Shown here: positions 1-15,331 of the stretch, piece by piece | How positions within the stretch are numbered: the first letter of the stretch is position 1 | How the letters are laid out: each line of letters opens with the position of its first letter | NCBI GenBank assembly: GCA_023475455.1 | Contig: JAMCVR010000014.1 | Span: 1-18,630 of the forward strand | DNA from: Thermoplasmatota archaeon | GTDB lineage: Bacteria > Pseudomonadota > Gammaproteobacteria > Burkholderiales > Thiobacillaceae | Direction of reading: 5' to 3' | Length of the DNA stretch: 18,630 nt | The notes under the pieces: generated by a model | What the model was told of the DNA's origin: nothing | The model's database searches: none | What the model saw: only the letters and a program-made list of their open reading frames with translations | Translations under genes and position numbers: made by a program

Positions 1-127
1 TGATGCCCGGCGACAACGTCAGCATCAAGGTGTCCCTGATTGCCCCGATCGCCATGGACGAAGGTCTGCGCTTCGCCATCCGCGAAGGCGGCCGCACCGT
101 CGGTGCCGGCGTCGTGGCCAAGATCGA
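1..127 (+). repeat. 127-bp exact terminal direct repeat (with 18504-18630), first copy
   Basis: Bases 1-127 match 18504-18630 base for base, from TGATGCCCGG to CCAAGATCGA, and both copies run right to the window edge. The match lies inside tuf coding sequence. The length 127 equals a widely used largest k-mer size of de Bruijn assemblers, whose contig ends at a repeat node share exactly that many bases. I infer that the two tuf copies were one collapsed node. Confidence 0.95.
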
Positions 128-134
128 GGAGTGA
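1..134 (+). CDS. tuf: Elongation factor Tu, 3' end only (partial)
   Basis: This is the C-terminal 43 codons of EF-Tu, the GTPase that delivers aminoacyl-tRNA to the ribosomal A site. The frame enters at base 3 (Met-Pro-Gly-Asp-Asn-Val) and ends with Ala-Lys-Ile-Glu-Glu and a TGA stop at 132-134. The 5' part lies outside the window. The residues belong to the domain III beta barrel. Its position just upstream of tRNA-Trp and secE marks it as the tufB-type copy of betaproteobacteria and gammaproteobacteria. Bases 1-127 are identical to the last 127 bases of the window, which are part of the other tuf gene; two tuf copies in one genome are commonly kept identical by gene conversion. The identification is certain; whether these bases truly come from this locus or from a collapsed copy is not. 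Confidence 0.95.
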   Translation, partial: MPGDNVSIKVSLIAPIAMDEGLRFAIREGGRTVGAGVVAKIEE

Positions 135-205
135 GGCGGCGGTTTGAAGGCGGGGCCGGGTTCGGTGCGGCAGCGTGCGCGCTGAGCGCCGGCCTTTGAG
201 AATAC

Positions 206-281
206 AGGCCAATAGCTCAATTGGTAGAGCGTCGGTCTCCAAAACCGAAGGTTGGGGGTTCGAGACCCTCTTGGCCTGCCA
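206..281 (+). tRNA. trpT: tRNA-Trp (anticodon CCA)
   Basis: The 76 bases fold as a standard cloverleaf with an encoded CCA tail. The acceptor stem is AGGCCAA (206-212) with TTGGCCT (271-277), G278 is the discriminator, and 279-281 is CCA. The D arm contains AGCTC..GAGC, and the anticodon stem TCGGT (232-236) pairs with ACCGA (244-248) around loop CTCCAAA. The anticodon is CCA at 239-241, which reads UGG (Trp). The T arm has GGTTCGAGACC. It lies 71 bases after the tuf stop and 29 bases before secE, the usual tufB-trpT-secE-nusG order. The tRNA is probably released from a longer transcript; I see no convincing promoter of its own. Confidence 0.97.
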
Positions 282-310
282 CAGGATAAGCCGCAAGGCA
301 CACAGCATTC

Positions 311-658
311 ATGGCTGACAAACTCAAGCTGCTGGTAGCGGTATTGCTGGTCATCGCAGGGGTGGCCGGCTTTTATTTTTTTTCGGATGCGCCCACCGTG
401 GTGCGGGTGCTGTCGGTGATCGCGGGCGTGATTCTGGCTGGCGTCGTTGCCGGCATGTCGGGTCCGGGAAAGCGGTTTTTCCGCTTTGCAATCGATGCGC
501 GTGACGAGGCCAGGAAGGTTGTCTGGCCGACCCGCAAGGAAACCCTCCAGATGACCGGTGTGGTCATGGCCTTCGTGGTCGTGATGGCGCTCTTTCTGTG
601 GGCGGTCGACGGCATTTTGATGTGGCTGGTCAAGCTGGCCATGGGACAGGGGAGTTGA
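311..658 (+). CDS. secE: Protein translocase subunit SecE
   Basis: SecE is the small inner-membrane subunit of the SecYEG channel, clamping around SecY during protein export. The 115 residues show three hydrophobic segments at about 6-25, 30-50 and 81-111, as in the E. coli type with three membrane helices. Before the last helix is the family signature [16 protein letters not shown] (63-78), the amphipathic cytoplasmic helix plus hinge. The start ATG at 311 follows a weak purine-rich AAGG at about 294. The stop is 2 bases before the nusG start, and the nusG ribosome site (AGGGGAG) sits in the last secE codons, so the two are probably translationally coupled. Nothing is odd in the gene. Confidence 0.97.
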   Translation: MADKLKLLVAVLLVIAGVAGFYFFSDAPTVVRVLSVIAGVILAGVVAGMSGPGKRFFRFAIDARDEARKVVWPTRKETLQMTGVVMAFVVVMALFLWAVDGILMWLVKLAMGQGS

Positions 659-660
659 GT

Positions 661-1188
661 ATGCGGTGGTACGTGGTTCATGCCTACTCCGGCTTCGAGA
701 AGAGCGTCGCGCGCAATCTGGCTGAGCGCATCGAGCGTGCGGGCATGAAGGATCGTTTCGGCGAAATCCTGGTGCCGGTGGAAGAAGTGGTGGAGATGAA
801 GGGCGGCCAGAAAAAGACCGCCGAGCGCAAGTTCTTCCCCGGTTATGTCCTGGTGCAGATGGAAATGGATGACGACACCTGGCACCTGGTGAAGAGCACG
901 CCCAAGGTCACCGGATTCGTCGGCGGCACGGCGACCAAGCCCGCGCCGATTTCCGAGAAGGAAGTTCAGTCCATCCTCGACCAGATGCGCGAGGGCGTGG
1001 AAAAACCCAAGCCCAAGGTGCTGTTCGAGGTGGGCGAAACGGTGCGGGTGATCGATGGCCCGTTCACCGACTTCAACGGCAATGTGGAAGAAGTGAATTA
1101 CGACAAGAGCAAGTTGCGCGTGTCGGTGATGATTTTCGGCCGGGCGACGCCCGTCGAACTGGGGTTCGGTCAGGTCGAAAAAAGCTGA
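661..1188 (+). CDS. nusG: Transcription termination/antitermination protein NusG
   Basis: NusG binds RNA polymerase, suppresses pausing, and links it either to Rho or to ribosomal protein S10. The product has 175 residues, the normal size. The N-terminal NGN domain (about 1-115) begins [11 protein letters not shown] and contains the Phe-Phe-Pro-Gly-Tyr-Val segment that contacts the polymerase clamp. The C-terminal KOW domain (about 120-175) includes [11 protein letters not shown]. I choose ATG 661 because it follows AGGGGAG by 8 bases and gives the conserved N-terminus; a GTG 63 bases upstream in the same frame would extend into secE and adds unrelated residues. It forms an operon with secE. 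A 93-base gap separates it from rplK. Confidence 0.97.
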   Translation: MRWYVVHAYSGFEKSVARNLAERIERAGMKDRFGEILVPVEEVVEMKGGQKKTAERKFFPGYVLVQMEMDDDTWHLVKSTPKVTGFVGGTATKPAPISEKEVQSILDQMREGVEKPKPKVLFEVGETVRVIDGPFTDFNGNVEEVNYDKSKLRVSVMIFGRATPVELGFGQVEKS

Positions 1189-1281
1189 GGCCGGTTTCGG
1201 CGGTCAGCATCCGGTTTGACCGGAGAGGAGCGCGAGTAGGGCAACCCAAAGCGCGTTGGTACTCACTTATCAGGAGCCATC
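1189..1281 (+). promoter_or_regulatory. nusG-rplK spacer / L11 operon leader with a small hairpin
   Basis: This 93-base gap contains a hairpin CGGTCA (1201-1206) with TGACCG (1217-1222) around a 10-base loop, and a second weak GCGCG..CGCG pairing (1229-1255). The rplK ribosome site AGGAG is at 1272-1276. In E. coli the L11 operon is repressed by L1 binding to the rplK leader; this is the place where such a site would be, but I cannot identify the L1 motif with confidence. No T-run follows the hairpin, so it is not a clear terminator, and no good promoter is visible. Confidence 0.4.
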
Positions 1282-1713
1282 ATGGCAAAGAAGATTGTCG
1301 GCTATGTCAAGCTGCAAGTGCCGGCGGGTAAAGCGAACCCGTCGCCCCCCATCGGTCCCGCGCTCGGTCAGCGCGGCCTGAACATCATGGAATTCTGCAA
1401 GGCGTTCAACGCCAAGACCCAGGGCATGGAGCCCGGTCTGCCGATTCCGGTGGTGATCACCGCGTTCGCGGACAAGAGCTTCACCTTCATCATGAAGACG
1501 CCGCCCGCGACGGTGCTGATCAAGAAGGCGATCAAGCTCGACAAGGGCAGCGCGAAACCGCACATGGACAAGGTCGGCACCATCACCCGCACCCAGCTGG
1601 AAGAAATCGCCAAGACCAAGGAACCCGACCTGACCGCGGCCGACATGGACGCGGCGGTGCGCACCATCGCCGGTACGGCCCGTTCCATGGGCATCATCGT
1701 GGAGGGAGTCTGA
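1282..1713 (+). CDS. rplK: 50S ribosomal protein L11
   Basis: L11 sits at the base of the ribosomal stalk on the 23S rRNA GTPase-associated centre, and takes part in factor binding and in RelA activation. The 143 residues match the family length. The start [14 protein letters not shown] is typical, followed by the Pro-rich [12 protein letters not shown] loop (about 22-33). The C-terminal RNA-binding domain ends Thr-Ala-Arg-Ser-Met-Gly-Ile. A clear AGGAG lies 5 bases before ATG 1282. The stop is one base before rplA, whose ribosome site overlaps the last rplK codons, so the two are coupled. Confidence 0.98.
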   Translation: MAKKIVGYVKLQVPAGKANPSPPIGPALGQRGLNIMEFCKAFNAKTQGMEPGLPIPVVITAFADKSFTFIMKTPPATVLIKKAIKLDKGSAKPHMDKVGTITRTQLEEIAKTKEPDLTAADMDAAVRTIAGTARSMGIIVEGV

Positions 1714-1714
1714 C

Positions 1715-2410
1715 ATGGCTAACGTATCCAAGCGCCTGCGCGCGCTGAAAGAAAAAATCGACCGCACCCGCAACTATCCGGTGACGGACGCCCTGCAGCT
1801 GGTCAAGGAAACCGCGACCGCCAAGTTCGACGAGTCGGTCGATGTGGCGGTGAATCTCGGCGTCGATGCCCGCAAATCCGACCAGATGGTGCGGGGTGCC
1901 GTGGTGCTGCCGAAGGGGATCGGCAAGACCGTGCGCGTGGCGGTGTTCGCCCAGGGCGACAACGCCCAGAAGGCGCGCGACGCCGGCGCCGACATCGTCG
2001 GCTTCGACGACCTGGCCGCCGAGATCAAGGCCGGCAAGATGGATTTCGACGTGGTGATCGCCACCCCCGACGCCATGCGCGTCGTCGGTCAGCTCGGCCA
2101 GATCCTCGGCCCGCGCGGCCTGATGCCGAACCCCAAGGTGGGAACGGTGTCGCCCGACGTGGTCGGCGCGGTGAAAAACGCCAAGGCCGGCCAGGTGCAG
2201 TACCGCACCGACAAGGGCGGCATCGTGCACTGCACCATCGGCCGCGCCTCGTTCAGCGTGGAAGACCTGAAAGAGAACCTGGCTGCGCTGCTGGACGCGC
2301 TGCAGCGCGCCAAGCCGGCCAGTTCCAAGGGCATCTATTTCAAGCGTCTGTCGGTGTCCAGCACCATGGGCGTGGGCGTGCGCGTGGACCAGTCCAGCGT
2401 CGGCGCATAA
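1715..2410 (+). CDS. rplA: 50S ribosomal protein L1
   Basis: L1 forms the mobile L1 stalk that helps release deacylated tRNA from the E site; in enterobacteria it also represses its own operon by binding the mRNA. The product is 231 residues, a normal length. It begins [10 protein letters not shown], and carries the conserved [10 protein letters not shown] motif (about residues 130-139) and [10 protein letters not shown]. The ribosome site GGAGGGAG is inside the rplK 3' end. It is the last gene before the 260-base rplJ leader. No abnormality is seen. Confidence 0.98.
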   Translation: MANVSKRLRALKEKIDRTRNYPVTDALQLVKETATAKFDESVDVAVNLGVDARKSDQMVRGAVVLPKGIGKTVRVAVFAQGDNAQKARDAGADIVGFDDLAAEIKAGKMDFDVVIATPDAMRVVGQLGQILGPRGLMPNPKVGTVSPDVVGAVKNAKAGQVQYRTDKGGIVHCTIGRASFSVEDLKENLAALLDALQRAKPASSKGIYFKRLSVSSTMGVGVRVDQSSVGA

Positions 2411-2670
2411 ATTTTTAACGATGGGCATCTCTGGAAAGAGATGTCCAAGCGAGCTTTGGGCCGTCAGCCGAAGCATTGGTTGACGGGTTGTCAAAGACCG
2501 TAGGCATCCGCAAGGATTTAATCGCCGGTGGATGGCAGATGGGTGATGAAGTTCTGTCCTCTGTTTGCCGGACTCGGACCCTACGCAGATGGCGTTCCCC
2601 AGCAGGATTTTCCTGTCAAGGTCGCCAGCCGAAGCGGGCAACGCTTCGTAACTGAGAAGGAGGTAAGACC
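2411..2670 (+). promoter_or_regulatory. rplJ (L10) leader with conserved-type hairpins, probable autoregulatory region
   Basis: The longest gene-free stretch. It holds at least three hairpins. GGGCATCTCT (2423-2432) pairs with AGAGATGTCC (2437-2446) around GGAA with one G-U pair. CCGTCAGCC (2461-2469) pairs with GGTTGACGG (2478-2486) with one G-U pair. CGAAGCG (2630-2636) pairs with CGCTTCG (2642-2648) just before the ribosome site AAGGAGGT. It also contains GACCGTAGGCATCC (2496-2509), a stretch resembling those in other rplJ leaders. In E. coli the L10-L7/L12 complex binds this leader to repress rplJL translation; position and structure fit an L10 leader, but I assigned it by eye without a covariance model. 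No good promoter is evident. Confidence 0.65.
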
Positions 2671-3441
2671 TTGAGTCTGAATCTTGAAGAGAAGAAGGCC
2701 GTCGTTGCCGAGGTTGCTGCGCAGGTTGCGGCCGCCCAGACGGTTGTCGTTGCCGAGTATCGCGGCATCACGGTGGAAAACATGACCCAGTTGCGCGCCC
2801 AGGCGCGCAAGGAAGGCGTCTATCTGCGCGTGTTGAAAAACACGCTGGTGCGCCGCGCGATCGCGGATACGCCGTTTGCGGGCATTGCCGACCAGCTGGT
2901 CGGTCCGCTTGCCTATGGCATTTCCAGGGATCCCGTGGCCGCCGCCAAGGTGATGCACGAGTTTGCCGCGCAGGTTGCGGCCGCCCAGACGGTTGTCGTT
3001 GCCGAGTATCGCGGCATCACGGTGGAAAACATGACCCAGTTGCGCGCCCAGGCGCGCAAGGAAGGCGTCTATCTGCGCGTGTTGAAAAACACGCTGGTGC
3101 GCCGCGCGATCGCGGATACGCCGTTTGCGGGCATTGCCGACCAGCTGGTCGGTCCGCTTGCCTATGGCATTTCCAGGGATCCCGTGGCCGCCGCCAAGGT
3201 GATGCACGAGTTTGCCAAGACCAACGACAAGTTCGTAGTCAAGGCCGGTGCCATGCCCAACTTCATCATGTCCGCCAAGGACGTGGGGAATCTGGCCGGC
3301 ATGCCCAGCCGCGAAGAACTGTTGTCCAAGCTCTTGGGCACCATGCAGGCCCCGGTTGCGCAATTCGTCCGCACGCTCAACGAAGTGCCGGCCAGGTTCG
3401 TTCGCGGGTTGGCCGCGGTGCGCGACAAGCAGGCCGCCTGA
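2671..3441 (+). CDS. rplJ: 50S ribosomal protein L10, with an 83-residue internal tandem duplication
   Basis: L10 anchors the L7/L12 dimers to the ribosome: the N-terminal domain binds 23S rRNA beside L11 and the C-terminal helix holds the dimers. The start is TTG at 2671, preceded by AAGGAGGT and giving the standard Met-Ser-Leu-Asn-Leu-Glu-Glu-Lys-Lys N-terminus. The reading frame is 256 residues against the usual 165-175. The excess is a perfect repeat of residues 17-99 (bases 2719-2967 repeated at 2968-3216, in frame). Without it the protein is 173 residues and ordinary. The duplicated part is the rRNA-binding globular domain; the L7/L12-binding tail ([10 protein letters not shown]) is present once. 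The gene identity is certain; I regard the duplication as probably an assembly error. Confidence 0.93.
   Translation: MSLNLEEKKAVVAEVAAQVAAAQTVVVAEYRGITVENMTQLRAQARKEGVYLRVLKNTLVRRAIADTPFAGIADQLVGPLAYGISRDPVAAAKVMHEFAAQVAAAQTVVVAEYRGITVENMTQLRAQARKEGVYLRVLKNTLVRRAIADTPFAGIADQLVGPLAYGISRDPVAAAKVMHEFAKTNDKFVVKAGAMPNFIMSAKDVGNLAGMPSREELLSKLLGTMQAPVAQFVRTLNEVPARFVRGLAAVRDKQAA
2719..3216 (+). repeat. Perfect tandem duplication, 249-bp unit, inside rplJ
   Basis: Copy 1 is 2719-2967 and copy 2 is 2968-3216, identical at every base and directly adjacent. The unit is 83 codons, so the frame is kept. The base before copy 1 is T, while the end of copy 1 (before copy 2) is C; the base after copy 2 is A where copy 2 itself begins with G. 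The junction therefore has no shared bases, although TTGC precedes both junction points by one base. Confidence 0.97.
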
Positions 3442-3513
3442 ACGGCCTCACGACATCCGAATCGACGATATTGTTTTTTTAATCTGAAGCACAATTGACA
3501 GGAGTAATACAAA
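3442..3513 (+). other. rplJ-rplL spacer with stop-codon hairpin and T-run
   Basis: AGGCCG (3431-3436) pairs with CGGCCT (3443-3448) across the rplJ stop codon, and a run of seven T is at 3474-3480. They are 25 bases apart, too far for a standard intrinsic terminator. The rplL ribosome site AGGAG is at 3500-3504. rplL is made in excess over rplJ, so structure here could affect relative yield, but that is inference. Confidence 0.35.
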
Positions 3514-3894
3514 ATGGCTGTTGCAAAAGCTGACATTCTGGACGCCATCGCCAACATGACCGTGCTTGAGCTGTCCGGGCTCATCAAGGAAATGGAAGAG
3601 AAATTCGGCGTTTCCGCCGCCGCCGCCGCGGTTGCCGTGGCTGCCCCCGCTGCCGGCGGCGCTGCCCCCGCTGCCGAAGAGCAGACCGAGTTCACCGTGA
3701 TGCTGAATTCCGCTGGCGAAAAGAAGGTGGAAGTCATCAAAGTGGTGCGTGCAGCAACCGGTCTGGGCCTGAAGGAAGCCAAGGACCTGGTCGACGGCGC
3801 TCCCAAGGCCGTGAAAGAAGGCGTGTCCAAGGCCGATGCCGACGCGCTGAAGAAGCAGCTGGAAGAAGCTGGCGCCTCCGTCGAAGTCAAATAA
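3514..3894 (+). CDS. rplL: 50S ribosomal protein L7/L12
   Basis: L7/L12 is the multicopy flexible stalk protein that recruits translational GTPases and stimulates their hydrolysis. The 126 residues show an N-terminal dimerisation and L10-binding domain (1-33), an Ala/Pro/Gly-rich hinge (about 35-58) and the globular C-terminal domain with Lys-Val-Glu-Val-Ile-Lys-Val-Val-Arg and Gly-Leu-Gly-Leu-Lys-Glu-Ala-Lys, the factor-binding surface. ATG 3514 follows AGGAG by 9 bases. The hinge contains a 21-bp near-exact repeat (see separate entry). It follows rplJ by 72 bases and is followed by the rpoBC spacer. Confidence 0.98.
   Translation: MAVAKADILDAIANMTVLELSGLIKEMEEKFGVSAAAAAVAVAAPAAGGAAPAAEEQTEFTVMLNSAGEKKVEVIKVVRAATGLGLKEAKDLVDGAPKAVKEGVSKADADALKKQLEEAGASVEVK
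3640..3681 (+). repeat. 21-bp tandem repeat in the L7/L12 hinge
   Basis: The first 16 bases, GCTGCCCCCGCTGCCG, occur at 3640-3655 and again at 3661-3676, seven codons apart. They encode Ala-Ala-Pro-Ala-Ala-Gly-Gly followed by Ala-Ala-Pro-Ala-Ala-Glu-Glu. The hinge is a linker whose length varies among species, and in-frame slippage of such a unit is a plausible source. Confidence 0.85.
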
Positions 3895-4126
3895 GTCAAC
3901 GGACCCCAGGGCGGTGCGTGAAAGCGCGCCGCCGCTTCCGGAGACGCATTTATTTCGCCACATATCCATTTCTGTGGTGTGCTGCGGGGAAGCCCGCGGC
4001 AGACGCAAGCAGCAAATACCCGGAACCCGGAATCGGCTTCCGGGTCATTTGCTTTTTGCGTGTGCCTTACAAAGCGCCGGCGCGTAGCCCGCGTGCCCGC
4101 TCGCCCCTGATCGTCAAGGAGACTCC
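3895..4126 (+). promoter_or_regulatory. rplL-rpoB spacer with nested hairpins (attenuator or processing site candidate)
   Basis: The 232-base gap has two evident structures. GCGGG (3984-3988) pairs with CCCGC (3993-3997). A larger one has ACCCGGAA (4025-4032) pairing with TTCCGGGT (4038-4045), enclosed by AGCAAAT (4011-4017) with ATTTGCT (4047-4053) and by CGCAA (4004-4008) with TTGCG (4056-4060). TTTTT at 4053-4057 overlaps the outer arm. In E. coli this gap carries a partial terminator and an RNase III site that lower rpoBC expression relative to rplJL; a similar role here is inference. Bases from 4074 on belong to the duplicated unit. The rpoB ribosome site is AAGGAG at 4116-4121. Confidence 0.55.
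4004..4060 (+). terminator. Long imperfect stem-loop, leaky terminator candidate upstream of rpoB
   Basis: Three stacked helices (5, 7 and 8 bp) enclose the loop TCGGC at 4033-4037. The inner 8-bp helix is followed by CATTTGCTTTTTGCG, which provides T-rich sequence but also closes the outer helix, so two alternative folds compete. That is what one expects of an attenuator that lets part of the polymerases through to rpoB. Confidence 0.4.
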
Positions 4127-4633
4127 ATGGCTTACACCTTTACCGAGAAAAAACGTCTGCGCAAGAGCTTTGCCAGCCGCACCAACACCCTTCCGGTGCC
4201 GTTTCTTCTGGCGACCCAGCTTGAGTCCTATCGCGCCTTCCTGCAGGAAGGTCGTTCGGTGGACGAGCGACTGAACGAAGGCCTGCAGGCCGCGTTCACC
4301 TCGATTTTTCCGATCGAGAGCCACTCCAAGAACGCGCGGCTGGAATACGTCAGCTACCTGCTGGGCGAACCGGTATTCGACATCAAGGAATGCCAGCAGC
4401 GCGGCCTGACCTATTGCGCGCCGCTGCGCGCCAAGGTGCGCCTGGTCATCATGGACAAGGAAGCATCCAAGCCGACGATCAAGGAAGTCAAGGAGCAGGA
4501 AGTCTACATGGGCGAAATTCCGCTGATGACGCCGACCGGCTCGTTCGTCATCAACGGCACCGAGCGCGTGATCGTGTCGCAGTTGCACCGCTCGCCCGGC
4601 GTGTTCTTCGAGCACGACCGCGCCGGCGCGTAG
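4127..4633 (+). pseudogene. rpoB: RpoB N-terminal fragment made by the 546-bp duplication
   Basis: The reading frame starts at ATG 4127 behind AAGGAG and gives the first 165 residues of RNA polymerase beta ([10 protein letters not shown] onward). It then runs into the repeated leader, adds Ala-Gly-Ala, and stops at TAG 4631-4633. Every base from 4127 to 4619 is repeated 546 bases downstream, where the gene continues. This piece covers only the start of the protrusion and lobe region and could not work as a subunit. It is either an assembly error or a duplication remnant; I favour the first because of three similar events nearby. Confidence 0.85.
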
Positions 4634-4672
4634 CCCGCGTGCCCGCTCGCCCCTGATCGTCAAGGAGACTCC

Positions 4673-9329
<4,657 letters not shown>

Positions 9330-9333
9330 ATCA

Positions 9334-14239
<4,906 letters not shown>

Positions 14240-14243
<4 letters not shown>

Positions 14244-14268
14244 CAGGGGGAGGGGTCTCCCCTAGAAT
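14240..14268 (+). promoter_or_regulatory. Strong sigma-70 type promoter for the str cluster, overlapping the rpoC stop codon
   Basis: TTGACA (14240-14245) and TAGAAT (14263-14268) are separated by exactly 17 bases. The TGA stop of rpoC is within the -35 box. Transcription should begin near 14275, and the segment after the -10 box is GC-rich (CACGCG), a discriminator type that in E. coli goes with stringent control of ribosomal promoters. The spacer holds an inverted repeat, GGGGAG (14247-14252) with CTCCCC (14257-14262). The position ahead of rpsL fits a str-operon promoter. Recognised by inspection only. Confidence 0.75.
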
Positions 14269-14319
14269 CACGCGTCTTTTTCCGGCCATACGTGTGCCGG
14301 GAAACGCAGGACTGTAGCC

Positions 14320-14350
14320 CGGGACGGCGCACGCCGTCCCGCTTGTTTTA
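14320..14350 (+). terminator. Terminator-like hairpin in the rpsL leader
   Basis: CGGGACGGCG (14320-14329) pairs with CGCCGTCCCG (14332-14341), followed by CTTGTTTTA. This GC-rich stem with a short T-run looks like an intrinsic terminator for rpoBC transcripts. It lies downstream of the promoter at 14240, so transcripts from that promoter must also pass it before rpsL; it may therefore act as an attenuator. A smaller hairpin, CCGGC (14282-14286) with GCCGG (14296-14300), precedes it. Confidence 0.65.
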
Positions 14351-14389
14351 GAAACGATACGCCCACCTTAATTTTTCGGAATTTTTGAC

Positions 14390-14767
14390 ATGCCAACGAT
14401 TAACCAGCTGATCCGCAAGCCGCGTCAGGCGCCGGTGGAAAAGAGCAAGGTTCCGGCCTTGAAGGCCTGCCCGCAACGCCGCGGCGTGTGCACCCGCGTG
14501 TACACCACGACGCCCAAGAAACCGAACTCCGCCTTGCGCAAGGTGTGCAAGGTCAAGCTCACCAGCGGCTTCGAGGTCATCAGCTACATCGGCGGCGAGG
14601 GCCACAACCTGCAGGAGCACTCGGTGGTGCTGGTGCGCGGCGGCCGGGTCAAGGATTTGCCGGGTGTGCGCTACCACACCGTGCGCGGCAGCCTGGATAC
14701 CGCCGGCGTGAAGGATCGCAGGCAGTCGCGTTCGAAGTACGGCGCCAAGCGCCCGAAGAAAGCCTGA
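14390..14767 (+). CDS. rpsL: 30S ribosomal protein S12
   Basis: S12 lies at the decoding centre and controls accuracy of tRNA selection. The 125 residues are the family length. The sequence begins [10 protein letters not shown] and has Thr-Thr-Pro-Lys-Lys-Pro-Asn-Ser-Ala (40-48) and Gly-Arg-Val-Lys-Asp-Leu-Pro-Gly (85-92). Lys43 and Lys88, the classic streptomycin-resistance positions, are wild type, and Asp89 is the residue that is methylthiolated in E. coli. The ribosome site is weak (CGGA at about 14377). It is the first gene of the str cluster, after its own promoter and leader. Confidence 0.98.
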   Translation: MPTINQLIRKPRQAPVEKSKVPALKACPQRRGVCTRVYTTTPKKPNSALRKVCKVKLTSGFEVISYIGGEGHNLQEHSVVLVRGGRVKDLPGVRYHTVRGSLDTAGVKDRRQSRSKYGAKRPKKA

Positions 14768-14793
14768 TTGAACCCGGCGCCCGAAGAAAGCCT
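14749..14793 (+). repeat. 28-bp partial tandem repeat at the rpsL 3' end
   Basis: The 17 bases GCGCCCGAAGAAAGCCT occur at 14749-14765, encoding the end of S12 and running into its stop, and again at 14777-14793 in the spacer before rpsG. The second copy is followed by AA rather than GA. It is a non-coding echo of the last S12 codons. Confidence 0.85.
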
Positions 14794-14820
14794 AATCGGC
14801 CAGCAAGCTTAACTAGATAG

Positions 14821-15303
<483 letters not shown>

Positions 15304-15331
15304 ACGCAATTTATTTGGTTAGGTAATTAAC

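Noticed and set aside
144..205. A separate promoter for tRNA-Trp
   Set aside because: No -35/-10 pair at a reasonable spacing is visible; the tRNA probably comes from a longer transcript.
598..660. An extended NusG start at GTG 598
   Set aside because: The added residues overlap secE out of frame and do not resemble NusG; ATG 661 has a ribosome site and the conserved N-terminus.
1216..1242. TTGACC followed by TAGGGC upstream of rplK as a promoter
   Set aside because: The spacing is 15 bases, the -10 match is weak, and the -35 candidate is part of a hairpin arm.
2480..2508. TTGACG followed by TAGGCA in the rplJ leader as a promoter
   Set aside because: The spacing is only 15 bases, the -10 match is poor, and TTGACG is an arm of a hairpin.
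3495..3500. TTGACA just before rplL as a promoter -35 box
   Set aside because: A matching -10 box would fall inside rplL, and none is present there. The A and following GGAG are part of the rplL ribosome site.
3918..4274. A small open frame of 118 codons across the rplL-rpoB spacer
   Set aside because: It starts without a ribosome site, runs into rpoB in the wrong frame, and has an arginine- and proline-rich composition typical of chance frames in GC-rich DNA.
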